NCBI RefSeq assembly: GCF_946885955.1
Contig: NZ_CAMPHI010000055.1
Span: 1 to 28,927, forward strand
DNA length: 28,927 nucleotides
DNA from: an uncultured Pseudomonas sp.
GTDB taxonomy: Bacteria; Pseudomonadota; Gammaproteobacteria; Pseudomonadales; Pseudomonadaceae
Reading direction: 5' to 3'
Positions within the stretch are counted from its first letter, which is position 1; the number at the start of each line of letters is the position of its first letter. The translations under genes and the position numbers were made by a program. Shown here one piece after another: positions 16,198-23,879 of this stretch. The notes under the pieces are model-generated. The model saw only the letters and a program-made list of their open reading frames with translations. It had not been told where the DNA came from and did not search any database.

Positions 16198-16568
16198 GAT
16201 TCGACCCGTGCGGGGTACTCGCACTACCGCCGAAAAGCACCCACCTTATGGCCGGAAACGACCGTCGCAGAGGCTCTGCGCTGCGGTATACAGACACGGG
16301 CAATACCGTTGATCGGCCGCCTCCGGCAGGAGGAACCGTCACCGATGGGTTCGGTCGATATACCTCAGCACAGCATCTCCGCAGCACCGGCTCCATGCTC
16401 TGCGCCCATCGAAACCCGTCAGTCCGCATGCGTGCGCCGTACCCCGGCGCCAAGCGCGTCGCCAGTCTAAAAGCCGTTACCGGATCGCCCCGCCTGTGCA
16501 TGCCCTCCGCAGCCAGCCAGGTTGCGGCGTGTTTCGCCCTGAACGTTGCTCAAACGGAGTCGCGCAAC

Positions 16569-17336
16569 ATGCCCCATCGAATCTTGATCATTACCGGCAA
16601 CGCCCGCCATGCCGAAACGTTGCGCACTACTCTGGCCCGCTCCCAGGACGACGGTTTCATCAGTGAATGGCGGCGCAACCTGCACGATGCGCTGGTGCGT
16701 TTGGGCAGCGCCGGCCAGGATGCCGTGGCCGCCGTCCTGGTCGAGCTGAACCTGATCGACAGCCAGGGTCTCGATACCTTCGATCGGCTGTTCGCCCTGG
16801 CGCCCGGCATTCCGCTGATGATCCTCGACCAGGACGAAGACGAGCGACAGACCTGGCAAGCGATCCAGCTCGGCGCCCAGGGCAGGCTGTCCCAGGAATA
16901 TTTCGGCAGCTATCTGGTGGCGCAGACCCTGCACATGCTGATTCAGCGCAGGAGCGCCGAGGACGCACTTTTCATCGAAAAGTCGCGAAATACCCTGACC
17001 CTGGCACTGATCGCGGACGCTGTGATCGACACCGATGTCAACGGCAGGGTCATCGGCCTGAATGATGCGGCGCATGCGCTTACCGGTTGGTCGGCCAATG
17101 AGGCCCATGGCCAACCCATCGAAAACGTCATGCGCCTGGTCAACGGCGAAACCCGCGAGCCGGTGGCCAACCCGGTTGTCGGGGCATTGCGCGAGGGGAT
17201 TCACAAGCGCCTCGGCGGCGAGATCCAGCTGATCCGCCGCAACGGCAGCGAAGTGGCGATCGCAAACTCGGCGGCGCCATTCCGCGACGCCAAGGGACGC
17301 CTGCAGGGCGCGGTGCTGGTGTGCCACGGGACGTAG
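16569..17336 (+). CDS. Pseudo-receiver/PAS protein without output domain
   Basis: A 255-residue protein. Residues 1-125 have a response-regulator receiver fold (HRILIITGN..., VLVELNLIDSQGLDTFDRL, IPLMILDQDED), but the phosphate-accepting Asp is replaced by Glu59 and the acidic pair after strand 1 is missing, so it should not be phosphorylated. Residues 143-252 form a PAS domain (ADAVIDTDVNGRVIGLNDAAHALTGW). The chain ends right after the PAS, where relatives usually continue into GGDEF or GGDEF-EAL; no such sequence follows in any frame before the next gene. The ATG at 16569 has GGAG upstream and gives the natural receiver N terminus. It is either a stand-alone sensory adaptor or the remnant of a larger cyclic-di-GMP protein. 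Confidence 0.8.
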   Translation: MPHRILIITGNARHAETLRTTLARSQDDGFISEWRRNLHDALVRLGSAGQDAVAAVLVELNLIDSQGLDTFDRLFALAPGIPLMILDQDEDERQTWQAIQLGAQGRLSQEYFGSYLVAQTLHMLIQRRSAEDALFIEKSRNTLTLALIADAVIDTDVNGRVIGLNDAAHALTGWSANEAHGQPIENVMRLVNGETREPVANPVVGALREGIHKRLGGEIQLIRRNGSEVAIANSAAPFRDAKGRLQGAVLVCHGT

Positions 17337-17343
17337 CAACGGA

Positions 17344-17360
17344 TGCCCGCCACGCGGGCA
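17344..17360. terminator. Short hairpin after the receiver/PAS gene
   Basis: A 7-bp stem (TGCCCGC/GCGGGCA) with a CAC loop lies just after the stop codon. There is no T tract, so it is a weak terminator candidate at best. Confidence 0.35.
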
Positions 17361-17469
17361 AAGCCGCCTGGCAGCAACCTAGGCACCGTTTCAACGAACG
17401 GCCATGCGCCCGAGCGATGGATTTCAGGCTATCCTTGCCGGCCCGTTTTGCCACCCATGGAACACCTCG

Positions 17470-18003
17470 ATGAAGGCTCAGCTCGAAGAACTGATCAGCA
17501 AAATAAGCTCGGGCTGCATGACCCCGGAAGAAGTCGCGCGCATCGCCGACGAAGCCGCCCAGGCCTACGCCGACCCGCAGGCCTTTCTCGCCGCCAACCC
17601 GGATATCAACTACGACGACAGCTTCCCCATTCCCCTCGGCGAATGGGTGGTGGTCGGCAGCCTGCCGGACACCGTGCTGTTCCAGGCCGACGACTATGAG
17701 CAGCTGTTCCAGCAGATCGTCGACTCCTTCGGCCCGCAGGTGAGCTTCGTGCTCAAGCCCAAGCAACTGGCGAAAACCGAAGCGCTGAAAGCGCTGAACC
17801 GCATTCAAGTGCAGCTCAGCAGCCTCTCGCCGGAAACCAAAGGTTATGTGCTGCTGGACTTCAGCGAACCGCTGGACGACGAACTGCAAGCGGTGCTGGT
17901 GTACACCAGCGACCTGCAACGGGTGATGGAACTGGCCGTGGCAGTCGGCATCTACGCCGCGCCGGCCTACGAAAGCCTCAAAGCCGCCCAGGCCGCGGAA
18001 TAA
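17470..18003 (+). CDS. Conserved-looking hypothetical protein, 177 aa
   Basis: I do not recognise this family. The protein is acidic and soluble, with no signal peptide or membrane segment. It starts with an amphipathic helical region (about residues 1-45). A middle part (50-100) with mixed strand and helix contains DSFPIPLGEWVVVGSLPDTVLFQ, and a C-terminal part (105-177) includes GYVLLDFSEPLDDELQAVLVYTSDLQRVMELAV. The composition and codon use match the neighbouring core genes, and the product looks like a real folded protein. The ATG at 17470 is chosen over an in-frame ATG at 17404 because the extension lacks protein character; GGA lies 8 nt upstream. It is monocistronic and followed by REP elements. 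Confidence 0.75.
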   Translation: MKAQLEELISKISSGCMTPEEVARIADEAAQAYADPQAFLAANPDINYDDSFPIPLGEWVVVGSLPDTVLFQADDYEQLFQQIVDSFGPQVSFVLKPKQLAKTEALKALNRIQVQLSSLSPETKGYVLLDFSEPLDDELQAVLVYTSDLQRVMELAVAVGIYAAPAYESLKAAQAAE

Positions 18004-18014
18004 ATCGCAGCCCC

Positions 18015-18090
18015 GTAGCCCGGATGCAATCCGGGGAAATCTTCCAGATACTCGACTTCCCCGGATTGCGCCAAGGCTTATTCGGGCTAC
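18015..18090. repeat. REP pair (REPIN), GTAGCCCGGAT type
   Basis: The left unit is GTAGCCCGGATGCAATCCGG. The right unit runs from TTCCCCGGATTGCG to TTCGGGCTAC and is partly degenerate. They are inverted relative to each other and begin 12 nt after the stop codon of the 177-residue protein. Confidence 0.88.
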
Positions 18091-18100
18091 GCACGATCAA

Positions 18101-18166
18101 CTGTGGGAGGGGCTTTAGCCGCGACAGCCGCCACTGGAAACTTGACGCTGAAGCGCCTCCCACAGC
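18101..18166. repeat. REP pair, GTGGGAGGGGCTTT type
   Basis: The left arm CTGTGGGAGG and the right arm CCTCCCACAG are perfect inverses about 45 nt apart. The left unit continues GGCTTTAGCCGCGA, the pattern of a REP family common in Pseudomonas. It sits between two REPINs of a different type. Confidence 0.8.
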
Positions 18167-18174
18167 GCGCTTTC

Positions 18175-18241
18175 GTAGCCCGGATGCAATCCGGGGCCGG
18201 TTTCCGAGGTTAAAAAATTTCCCGGATTTCATCCGGGCCAC
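18175..18241. repeat. REP pair (REPIN), GTAGCCCGGAT type
   Basis: GTAGCCCGGATGCAATCCGG on the left faces CCCGGATTTCATCCGGGCCAC on the right, with one base changed in the right-hand head (CCAC for CTAC). The spacer contains an AT-rich stretch (TTAAAAAATTT). Confidence 0.88.
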
Positions 18242-18408
18242 ATCCGGTCACCATTGGTCGCTCCCCCGCTCCGACGTGTGAATCAGCGAAACGGCTGTCG
18301 AACCCGGCGCAATAAGCCGACAACAATGGCAATACATTGGCCTGGGCCTCCTCTGCCGGCGCTCTCATCGCTCACCTAAACTGACGCACCTTTCCTGGAG
18401 TTTGCGCA

Positions 18409-19497
18409 ATGAGCTTGATGATATGGGGCTACCTGATCGCCGGTTTGATCCTGCTGGTAGCCGGCGCTGAAGTATTGGTGCGCGGCGCCGCCAAGTTGGC
18501 GGCTCAGTTCGGCATACCGCCGCTGATCATCGGCCTCACGGTGGTGGCGTTCGGCACCAGCGCGCCTGAAACCGCGGTCAGCGTGCAGGCGGCGCTGAAT
18601 GGCAGCGGCGACCTGGCGATCGGCAATGTGGTGGGCAGCAATATCGCCAACGTGCTGTTTATCCTCGGGCTTACCGCCCTGCTCGCGCCTCTGGTGGTAT
18701 CGCGCCAACTGATCCGTCTGGACGTGCCGATCATGATCGGCGCCAGCCTGCTGACCTTCGCCCTGGCCTGGGATGGCAGCCTGGGTAAGCTCGATGGCCT
18801 GCTGCTGTTCGGCGGCATCCTGGCCTACACCGCCTTTCTGATCGTCAGCGCCCGTCGCGATAAAAGCGCGAACGCGGACGATGAATTCACCAAGGAGTTT
18901 GCCCTGGACGAGCCGGCCAAGCCCTATGCCTGGCTGCTCAACGCAGTACTGATAGTGGTCGGCCTGGTGCTGCTGATCAGCGGTTCGAACTTCCTGGTGG
19001 AGGGGGCGGTAAGCCTGGCCCGCGCCCTGGGGCTGTCGGAGCTGGTGATCGGCCTGACCGTGGTCGCGGTCGGCACCTCCCTGCCGGAACTGGCCACCTC
19101 GTTGCTGGCGGCCATTCGCGGCGAGCGCGATATCGCGGTGGGCAACATCGTCGGCAGCAATATTTTCAACCTGCTCTGCGTGCTCGGCTTGGCCTCGCTG
19201 GTAGCGCCCCTGCCCATCGCCGTGGCGGCCAACGCCCTGGCCTTCGACTTTCCGGTAATGATCGGTGTGGCCATCGTCTGCCTGCCGATCTTCTTCTCCG
19301 GCTATCGCATCAACCGTTGGGAGGGGCTGCTGTTCCTGGCCTACTACACGGCCTACACCCTGTACCTGGTGCTCAGTGCTTCCGGCCGGCCGTTGGCCGA
19401 TCAGTTCGCCCACGCCATGCTCGGCTACGTCCTGCCGTTGACCGCCGTGACCCTGGCGGTGATTGCCGTGCAATCGTGGCGCAAGTCCGGCAGCTAG
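18409..19497 (+). CDS. Calcium/sodium antiporter (CaCA family, YrbG-like)
   Basis: A 362-residue inner-membrane protein with about ten helices and two inverted repeat halves. The alpha-1 repeat (GLTVVAFGTSAPE, residues 42-54, then GNVVGSN) and alpha-2 repeat (GLTVVAVGTSLPE, 215-227, then GNIVGSN) are both intact, including the acidic residues that bind cations. A hydrophilic loop of ~25 residues (about 148-172) separates the halves. It should exchange Ca2+ for Na+ or H+. The start has a TGGAG Shine-Dalgarno about 8 nt upstream. It is a single gene. Unlike E. coli YrbG, it has no lipopolysaccharide-transport neighbours here. Confidence 0.93.
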   Translation: MSLMIWGYLIAGLILLVAGAEVLVRGAAKLAAQFGIPPLIIGLTVVAFGTSAPETAVSVQAALNGSGDLAIGNVVGSNIANVLFILGLTALLAPLVVSRQLIRLDVPIMIGASLLTFALAWDGSLGKLDGLLLFGGILAYTAFLIVSARRDKSANADDEFTKEFALDEPAKPYAWLLNAVLIVVGLVLLISGSNFLVEGAVSLARALGLSELVIGLTVVAVGTSLPELATSLLAAIRGERDIAVGNIVGSNIFNLLCVLGLASLVAPLPIAVAANALAFDFPVMIGVAIVCLPIFFSGYRINRWEGLLFLAYYTAYTLYLVLSASGRPLADQFAHAMLGYVLPLTAVTLAVIAVQSWRKSGS

Positions 19498-19528
19498 CGT
19501 GGCAACCAGCGGGTGGTGCTGCCATCCC

Positions 19529-19594
19529 GTAGGGCGGGTGAAACCCGCCAGGGCCATAACACACACAAGGCCCGGCGGGTTGCACCCGCCCTAC
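19529..19594. repeat. REP pair, GTAGGGCGGGTG type
   Basis: GTAGGGCGGGTGAAACCCGCC faces GGCGGGTTGCACCCGCCCTAC across about 25 nt. Each unit is palindromic and the two are inverted. It fills the gap between the convergent antiporter and alcohol dehydrogenase genes and may help to end both transcripts. Confidence 0.88.
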
Positions 19595-19606
19595 CTCTGC
19601 CCCCCG

Positions 19607-20776
19607 CTACAACTCCCCGCGCAACGCCTTCTCGAACAACTGGCTGTACTGCGCCGCGCTGAAGGCGATCGGGTTGGTCCCCGCCGAGGGGTCGACTTCG
19701 GCCATTTTCCCGACCTGCTCGATGCGTTTGTCGTCGATACCGATCTCGCTGAGGCTATGGGGAATACCGACCTCATTACGCAGGTGCAACACCCAATCGA
19801 GCACGCCGACAAAACCGGGCTTGGCCAGGTTCAGGTAACGCGCCAGCTTTTCCATTTGCGGCTCGATGCTGGCGCGGTTGGCCGCCAGCACGAACGGCAT
19901 CAGCACCGCGTTGAGCAGGCCATGATGCGCGTCGTAGAGCGCGCCGAGCGGGTGCGCCAACGCATGCATGGCGCCCAGGCCGCGCTGAAACGCGGTGGCG
20001 CCCATGCTCGACGCCACCAACATCTGCAAGCGCGCCTCAACATCCTCGCCATGGCTTACCGCCCGCGGCAAATACTGCTGCACCAGGCGCATGCCCTCCA
20101 GAGCGATGCCCTCGGCCATCGGGTGGAACAGCGGCGAGCAATAGGCTTCAAGGTTGTGCGACAGCGCGTCCATACCGGTGGCGGCGGTGATTTTCGGTGG
20201 CAACCCGAGCGTCAGTTCCGGGTCGAGGATCACCAGCGCCGGCAGCATCCTGGCGTGGAAGATGATGCGTTTGATCTGCGCCTCGTCATCGGTGATCACC
20301 GAGGCGCGGCCGACTTCCGAGCCGGTGCCGGCGGTGGTCGGCACCGCCACCACCGGCGCCATGCCGGCGACGTTGACGCGGTTGCAGTTGTCGCCAATAT
20401 CCTCGAAATCCCACAGCGGCCGGTCCTGGCCGGCCATCAGGGCGATGGCCTTGCCGGCATCCAGCGCCGAGCCGCCGCCGAAGGCGATCACCCCGTCATG
20501 CTTGCCGGCCTTGTACGCCGCCACGCCATCCATCACGTTCTGCCCAGTGGGGTTGCCCTTGATGCCATGGAACAACCCGGCCTTGAGGCCGTCATCACGG
20601 CATTGCAGCAAGGCCCGATCGATCAACGGCAACGCCGCCAAACCGGGGTCGGTAACCAGCAAGGGTGCGCTCATGCCCAGCTGCCGGCAGGCTTCGGGCA
20701 ATTCACGGATACGGCCGACACCGACGCGTACCGCGGTCGGGTAATTCCAGTTCATCCGGTAGCGATTCAGGTCCAT
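19607..20776 (-). CDS. Iron-containing alcohol dehydrogenase
   Basis: A 389-residue group III alcohol dehydrogenase. The NAD(P)-binding loop is AFGGGSALDAGK (98-109), and PTTAGTGSEV is at 146-155. The metal ligands fit Asp203, His207, His271 and His285, with the same spacing as in E. coli FucO within one residue, so the site is intact. The ATG at 20776 is preferred, with GAGG upstream, because the extension to 20914 overlaps the preceding gene. It begins 8 nt after the aldehyde dehydrogenase gene and is the last gene of a leftward unit headed by a glutamine-synthetase-like gene. It would oxidise an alcohol to the aldehyde used by its neighbour, or reduce that aldehyde; the substrate is unknown. 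Confidence 0.92.
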   Translation of the reverse strand: MDLNRYRMNWNYPTAVRVGVGRIRELPEACRQLGMSAPLLVTDPGLAALPLIDRALLQCRDDGLKAGLFHGIKGNPTGQNVMDGVAAYKAGKHDGVIAFGGGSALDAGKAIALMAGQDRPLWDFEDIGDNCNRVNVAGMAPVVAVPTTAGTGSEVGRASVITDDEAQIKRIIFHARMLPALVILDPELTLGLPPKITAATGMDALSHNLEAYCSPLFHPMAEGIALEGMRLVQQYLPRAVSHGEDVEARLQMLVASSMGATAFQRGLGAMHALAHPLGALYDAHHGLLNAVLMPFVLAANRASIEPQMEKLARYLNLAKPGFVGVLDWVLHLRNEVGIPHSLSEIGIDDKRIEQVGKMAEVDPSAGTNPIAFSAAQYSQLFEKALRGEL

Positions 20777-20784
20777 GGCGCGCC

Positions 20785-22173
20785 TCACAGTTGGGTCTTG
20801 AAATGGAAGGACTTCGGCCGAGTCAGCGACTCGTAACCGACGCTCGACAGGGTGCAACCGCGCCCGGAGTTCTTCACCCCGGTCCAGGCCAGCGCCGGGT
20901 CGAGGTAATCGCAACGGTTGAGGAACACCGTACCGGCCTCCACCCGGTCCGCCAGGGCCAGGGCGCTGTCGACATCGGCGCTGAAGATCGCCGCGGTCAG
21001 GCCGAACTCGCTGTCGTTCATCAGCGCCAGGGCTTCTTCGTCGTCGCGTACTTTCTGGATGCCGACCACCGGGCCGAAGGATTCCTCGGTCATCACCCGC
21101 ATGCCGTGGTGCACGCCGGTCAGCAGTTGCGGCGCCAGGTAAGGCGTGCCGCGCCGATCCAGGGGGAAGTCGGCCGGGTCGATATGCGCGGTCGCGCCCT
21201 GGGCCAACGCCTCGACGATCTGATCGCGGACGAAATCCGCCGCCTCGGCCTTTACCAGTGGGCCGAGGGTGGTTTCCTGGTCGTCGGAACGGCCCAGTTT
21301 GTATTGTTTGACCAAGGCCACCGCGCGCTCGACGAAGGTGTCGTACAGCGACTCATGCACATAGATGCGCTCGATGCCGCAGCAGGATTGCCCGGAGTTG
21401 AAAAAAGCCCCATCGATGGTGGTTTCCACCGCGTGATCGAGGTTGGCATCGGCGCGCACGTAGGCCGGGTCCTTGCCGCCCAGCTCCAGCCCCACGCCGA
21501 TAAAACGCCCCGCCGCCGCCCGCTCGACCATCGCCCCGCCCGGCACCGAGCCGGTAAAGGCCACATGGCGAATGGCGGGTGCCTGGATCAGGCGTTCGGT
21601 TTCCGCGTGGCTCAGGTGCAGGTACTGGAACACGCCATCCGGCAAGCCGGCTTCGGCGAAGGCCTCGACCATCCGTTCGGCGCACAGCGGGGTTTGCGCC
21701 GAGTGTTTGAGCAGCACCGCGTTGCCGGCCAGCAGCGCCGGCAGCACCGCGTTCACCGCGGTCAGGTAGGGATAGTTCCAGGGCGCGATAACCAAGGCCA
21801 CGCCCAAGGGTTCACGGCGGATAAAGCGGATAAAACCGGGTTTGTCCGGCAGCTGGATATCGGCCAGGGCGCTTTCGGCGATATCCGCCATATAGCTGGC
21901 GCGCTCGGCGAAACCACGAATTTCCCCGGCGGCATAGCGGATCGGCCGGCCCATCATCCAGCACAGCTCTTCGGCCAGCTGACTTTCCTTGGCGACGAAG
22001 GCGGCAATGGCCTTGCGGCCGATGGCCACACGCTCGCTCAGCGGCGTGCGTTTCCACGCCTGCTGCGCCTTCTCGGCCTTGGCCAGCGCGGCGGCGATCT
22101 GCTCGGCGCCGGCCAACTCGCGCTCGACGTACAACGAACCGTCGATGGGTGAAATGCAGTGCAATTTGCTCAT
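20785..22173 (-). CDS. Aldehyde dehydrogenase family protein
   Basis: A 462-residue NAD(P)-dependent aldehyde dehydrogenase. The oxyanion Asn133 (APWNYP), general base Glu230 (GLELGGKDP) and catalytic Cys264 (NSGQSCCG) are all present. FTGSVPGG (206-213) is the cofactor loop. The length is slightly short for the superfamily, as in succinate-semialdehyde dehydrogenase-like members. The ATG has a GGAG Shine-Dalgarno 8 nt upstream. It lies between a glutamine-synthetase-like gene (205 bp upstream, with two REPINs between) and an iron alcohol dehydrogenase gene (8 nt downstream). The context suggests oxidation of a gamma-glutamyl-amino-aldehyde or similar, but plain semialdehydes are possible. 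Confidence 0.92.
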   Translation of the reverse strand: MSKLHCISPIDGSLYVERELAGAEQIAAALAKAEKAQQAWKRTPLSERVAIGRKAIAAFVAKESQLAEELCWMMGRPIRYAAGEIRGFAERASYMADIAESALADIQLPDKPGFIRFIRREPLGVALVIAPWNYPYLTAVNAVLPALLAGNAVLLKHSAQTPLCAERMVEAFAEAGLPDGVFQYLHLSHAETERLIQAPAIRHVAFTGSVPGGAMVERAAAGRFIGVGLELGGKDPAYVRADANLDHAVETTIDGAFFNSGQSCCGIERIYVHESLYDTFVERAVALVKQYKLGRSDDQETTLGPLVKAEAADFVRDQIVEALAQGATAHIDPADFPLDRRGTPYLAPQLLTGVHHGMRVMTEESFGPVVGIQKVRDDEEALALMNDSEFGLTAAIFSADVDSALALADRVEAGTVFLNRCDYLDPALAWTGVKNSGRGCTLSSVGYESLTRPKSFHFKTQL

Positions 22174-22206
22174 TGCTCACTCCGTAGAATCTGTCGCGAT
22201 CCCTTC

Positions 22207-22274
22207 GTAGCCCGGATGCAATCCGGGGATTTCGGGTCCGATTTCAAACCACCCCCGGATTGCATCCGGGCTAC
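22207..22274. repeat. REP pair (REPIN), GTAGCCCGGAT type
   Basis: GTAGCCCGGATGCAATCCGG faces CCGGATTGCATCCGGGCTAC, two nearly perfect inverted copies about 28 nt apart. It lies inside the leftward amine/alcohol cluster, between the ligase and aldehyde dehydrogenase genes. Confidence 0.92.
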
Positions 22275-22294
22275 AACGGCGAGGCCTGGATCTC

Positions 22295-22362
22295 GTAGGG
22301 TGGATGACGCTTCACCCATCCACCAAAACGACGGTGGATGAAAACAGCGTCATCCACCCTAC
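22295..22362. repeat. REP pair, GTAGGGTGGATGACGC type
   Basis: GTAGGGTGGATGACGCTTCA faces GCGTCATCCACCCTAC, with inner CCATCCACC/GGTGGATG arms. The whole segment forms one long inverted repeat. It is 17 bp from the stop codon of the glutamine-synthetase-like gene and 20 bp from a REPIN of another type. Confidence 0.9.
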
Positions 22363-22378
22363 CCAGCCCATAGCGCAT

Positions 22379-23752
22379 TCAAATGATTTCGAAATAACGA
22401 TCCAGTTCCCAGTCACTGACATGGCGGCGGTACTCGCGTTCCTCCCATTCGCGGCTGGCGGCGAAGTGCTCGACGAACTCGTCGCCGAACAGCTCGCACG
22501 CGGCCGACGAGCCTTTCAAACGCTGCGCCGCATCCCACAACGTGCGCGGCAGGGCCAACTGCTCGGCGTGTTTTTGCGCATAGGCGTTGCCAACCACCGG
22601 GTCGGTCGGTTCCCACTGCTGCATCACCCCGTACAGGCCCGAGCCGATGGCCACCGACAACGCCAGAAACGGGTTGCCGTCCGCCGCGCCGAGGCGATAT
22701 TCCTGGCGCTGGGATTTATCGCTACCCGGAATCACCCGCAGCGCCGCGGTGCGGTTTTCCACGCCCCAGGTGGCATCGGTCGGCGCCCAGAAACCGGGGA
22801 TCATCCGCCGATAGCTATTCAGCGTCGGCGCCACCATGCAGAGGAATTCCGGCATCAAACGCTGCTGGCCGGCGAGAAAATGCCGCTGGATATCGCTCAT
22901 GTTGTGCGCCTGGCTCGGGTCGTAAAACGCCGACTTGCCACTGGCCTTGTCGCGCAGCGAGACATGGATATGCCCGCTCTGCCCCGGATACTTGCCCGAC
23001 CACTTGGCCATAAAGGTGGCCATCAAACCGTTGCGCTGGGCCAGCACCTTCATAAAGGTCTTGAACAATGCGCCCTTGTCCGCCGCAGCCTCCGCGCGGT
23101 CGTAGGCAATCGCCGCCTCGAGCACGCCGGGGCCGGTTTCGGTGTGCAGGCCCTCGATGGGGAAATCCATCTGCTCGGCCATTTCCAGAATCTCGTGGTA
23201 CAGCTCGGCGTGCACCGAATTACGGATCATCGAATAGCCGAACCAGTCCGGGGTGAACGGCTTGAGATTGCGAAAGCCCTTCTCGCGCGCCGAATCGGGT
23301 GTCTCCTCGAACATGAAGAACTCGTATTCCAGGGCCGCGAACGCATCGAAGCCCATCGCCTCGCAACGCTGAATCACCCGGCGCAGCGTGCCGCGCGGGC
23401 AGACCTTCTCCGCCGCCTCAGCGAACTCGCAGATAAACAACAGCATGCCGTTCTCGAACGGAATATCGCGACAGGTGTGCGGCAACACGCGCACCGGCGC
23501 ATCCGGGTAGCCGGTGTGCCAGCCGGTGTACTGGGCGTTGTCGTAGAGCTGGTCCTTGACGTCCCAGCCGAGCACCACATCGCAAAAGGCGAAGCCGTGC
23601 TCCAGAGCGGAAAAGAACTTGCTGCGGCTCAGGTACTTGCCGCGCATCACCCCATCGTTATCGAACACCCCGACCTTGACGTGGCTGAGGCCACGCTCCT
23701 CGACGATGCGTTTGGCATCCTCGACGGTTTTCACGTCACGCGGATTGAGCAT
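22379..23752 (-). CDS. Glutamine synthetase-like gamma-glutamyl ligase
   Basis: A 457-residue member of the glutamine synthetase superfamily. The metal- and ATP-binding blocks are intact: EYEFFMFE (Glu142, Glu144), HTETGPGVLEAA (Glu205, Glu212), GHIHVSL (His261, His263), NSYRRMIPGFWAP and VENRTAALRV. The GlnA adenylylation loop (NLYDLPPEE) is absent; that region reads EPTDPVVGNAY. This puts it with PuuA/SpuI/IpuC-type enzymes, which join glutamate to amines, rather than with housekeeping GlnA. The ATG at 23752 has a G-rich Shine-Dalgarno, and the upstream extension lacks protein character. With the downstream aldehyde and alcohol dehydrogenases it could start a gamma-glutamylation pathway. 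A candidate operator lies 128 bp upstream. Confidence 0.88.
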   Translation of the reverse strand: MLNPRDVKTVEDAKRIVEERGLSHVKVGVFDNDGVMRGKYLSRSKFFSALEHGFAFCDVVLGWDVKDQLYDNAQYTGWHTGYPDAPVRVLPHTCRDIPFENGMLLFICEFAEAAEKVCPRGTLRRVIQRCEAMGFDAFAALEYEFFMFEETPDSAREKGFRNLKPFTPDWFGYSMIRNSVHAELYHEILEMAEQMDFPIEGLHTETGPGVLEAAIAYDRAEAAADKGALFKTFMKVLAQRNGLMATFMAKWSGKYPGQSGHIHVSLRDKASGKSAFYDPSQAHNMSDIQRHFLAGQQRLMPEFLCMVAPTLNSYRRMIPGFWAPTDATWGVENRTAALRVIPGSDKSQRQEYRLGAADGNPFLALSVAIGSGLYGVMQQWEPTDPVVGNAYAQKHAEQLALPRTLWDAAQRLKGSSAACELFGDEFVEHFAASREWEEREYRRHVSDWELDRYFEII

Positions 23753-23879
23753 ATAGACACCCCCGTCTTTGTTGTTATTAACCGGCAAGCCTTGGGTAAC
23801 GAACGCAGGGCAGGCACCCCCTCGATGCGCTCGACAGGCACACCCCGGCGAAAAGCCCATTGAGTGTGGTACAGGATTG

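Larger units (their letters stand above)
15968..16568. other. 600-bp apparent non-coding region
   Basis: The gap lies between the divergent starts of pgm and the receiver/PAS gene. One frame stays open through it into the downstream gene, but the translation is Arg/Pro/Cys-rich, contains a REP palindrome and has no Shine-Dalgarno, so it is unlikely to be coding. The region holds a tandem 20-bp direct repeat at 16074-16116 and a REP-like element at 16174-16197. It may be a decayed mobile element or a scar of a deletion. Confidence 0.6.
18004..18408. other. REP-rich intergenic region
   Basis: The 405-bp gap contains three REP pairs in its first 240 bp (listed separately). The last ~165 bp lead into the antiporter gene and presumably hold its promoter, but I could not identify convincing hexamers. 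No gene is seen. Confidence 0.75.

Noticed and set aside
15999..16568. N-terminal extension of the receiver/PAS gene
   Set aside because: The frame is open, but the sequence is Arg/Pro/Cys-rich, crosses a REP and a tandem repeat, and has no Shine-Dalgarno. The ATG at 16569 gives a natural receiver start.
17337..17469. A frameshifted GGDEF continuation of the receiver/PAS gene
   Set aside because: No GGDEF or EAL motif appears in any frame in the short gap before the next gene, so this is not a simple frameshift.
20665..23863. Long plus-strand open frames (20665-22152 and 22304-23863) opposite the dehydrogenase and ligase genes
   Set aside because: The minus-strand proteins have intact catalytic motifs. 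The plus-strand translations are low-complexity antisense products, and one runs through a REP.
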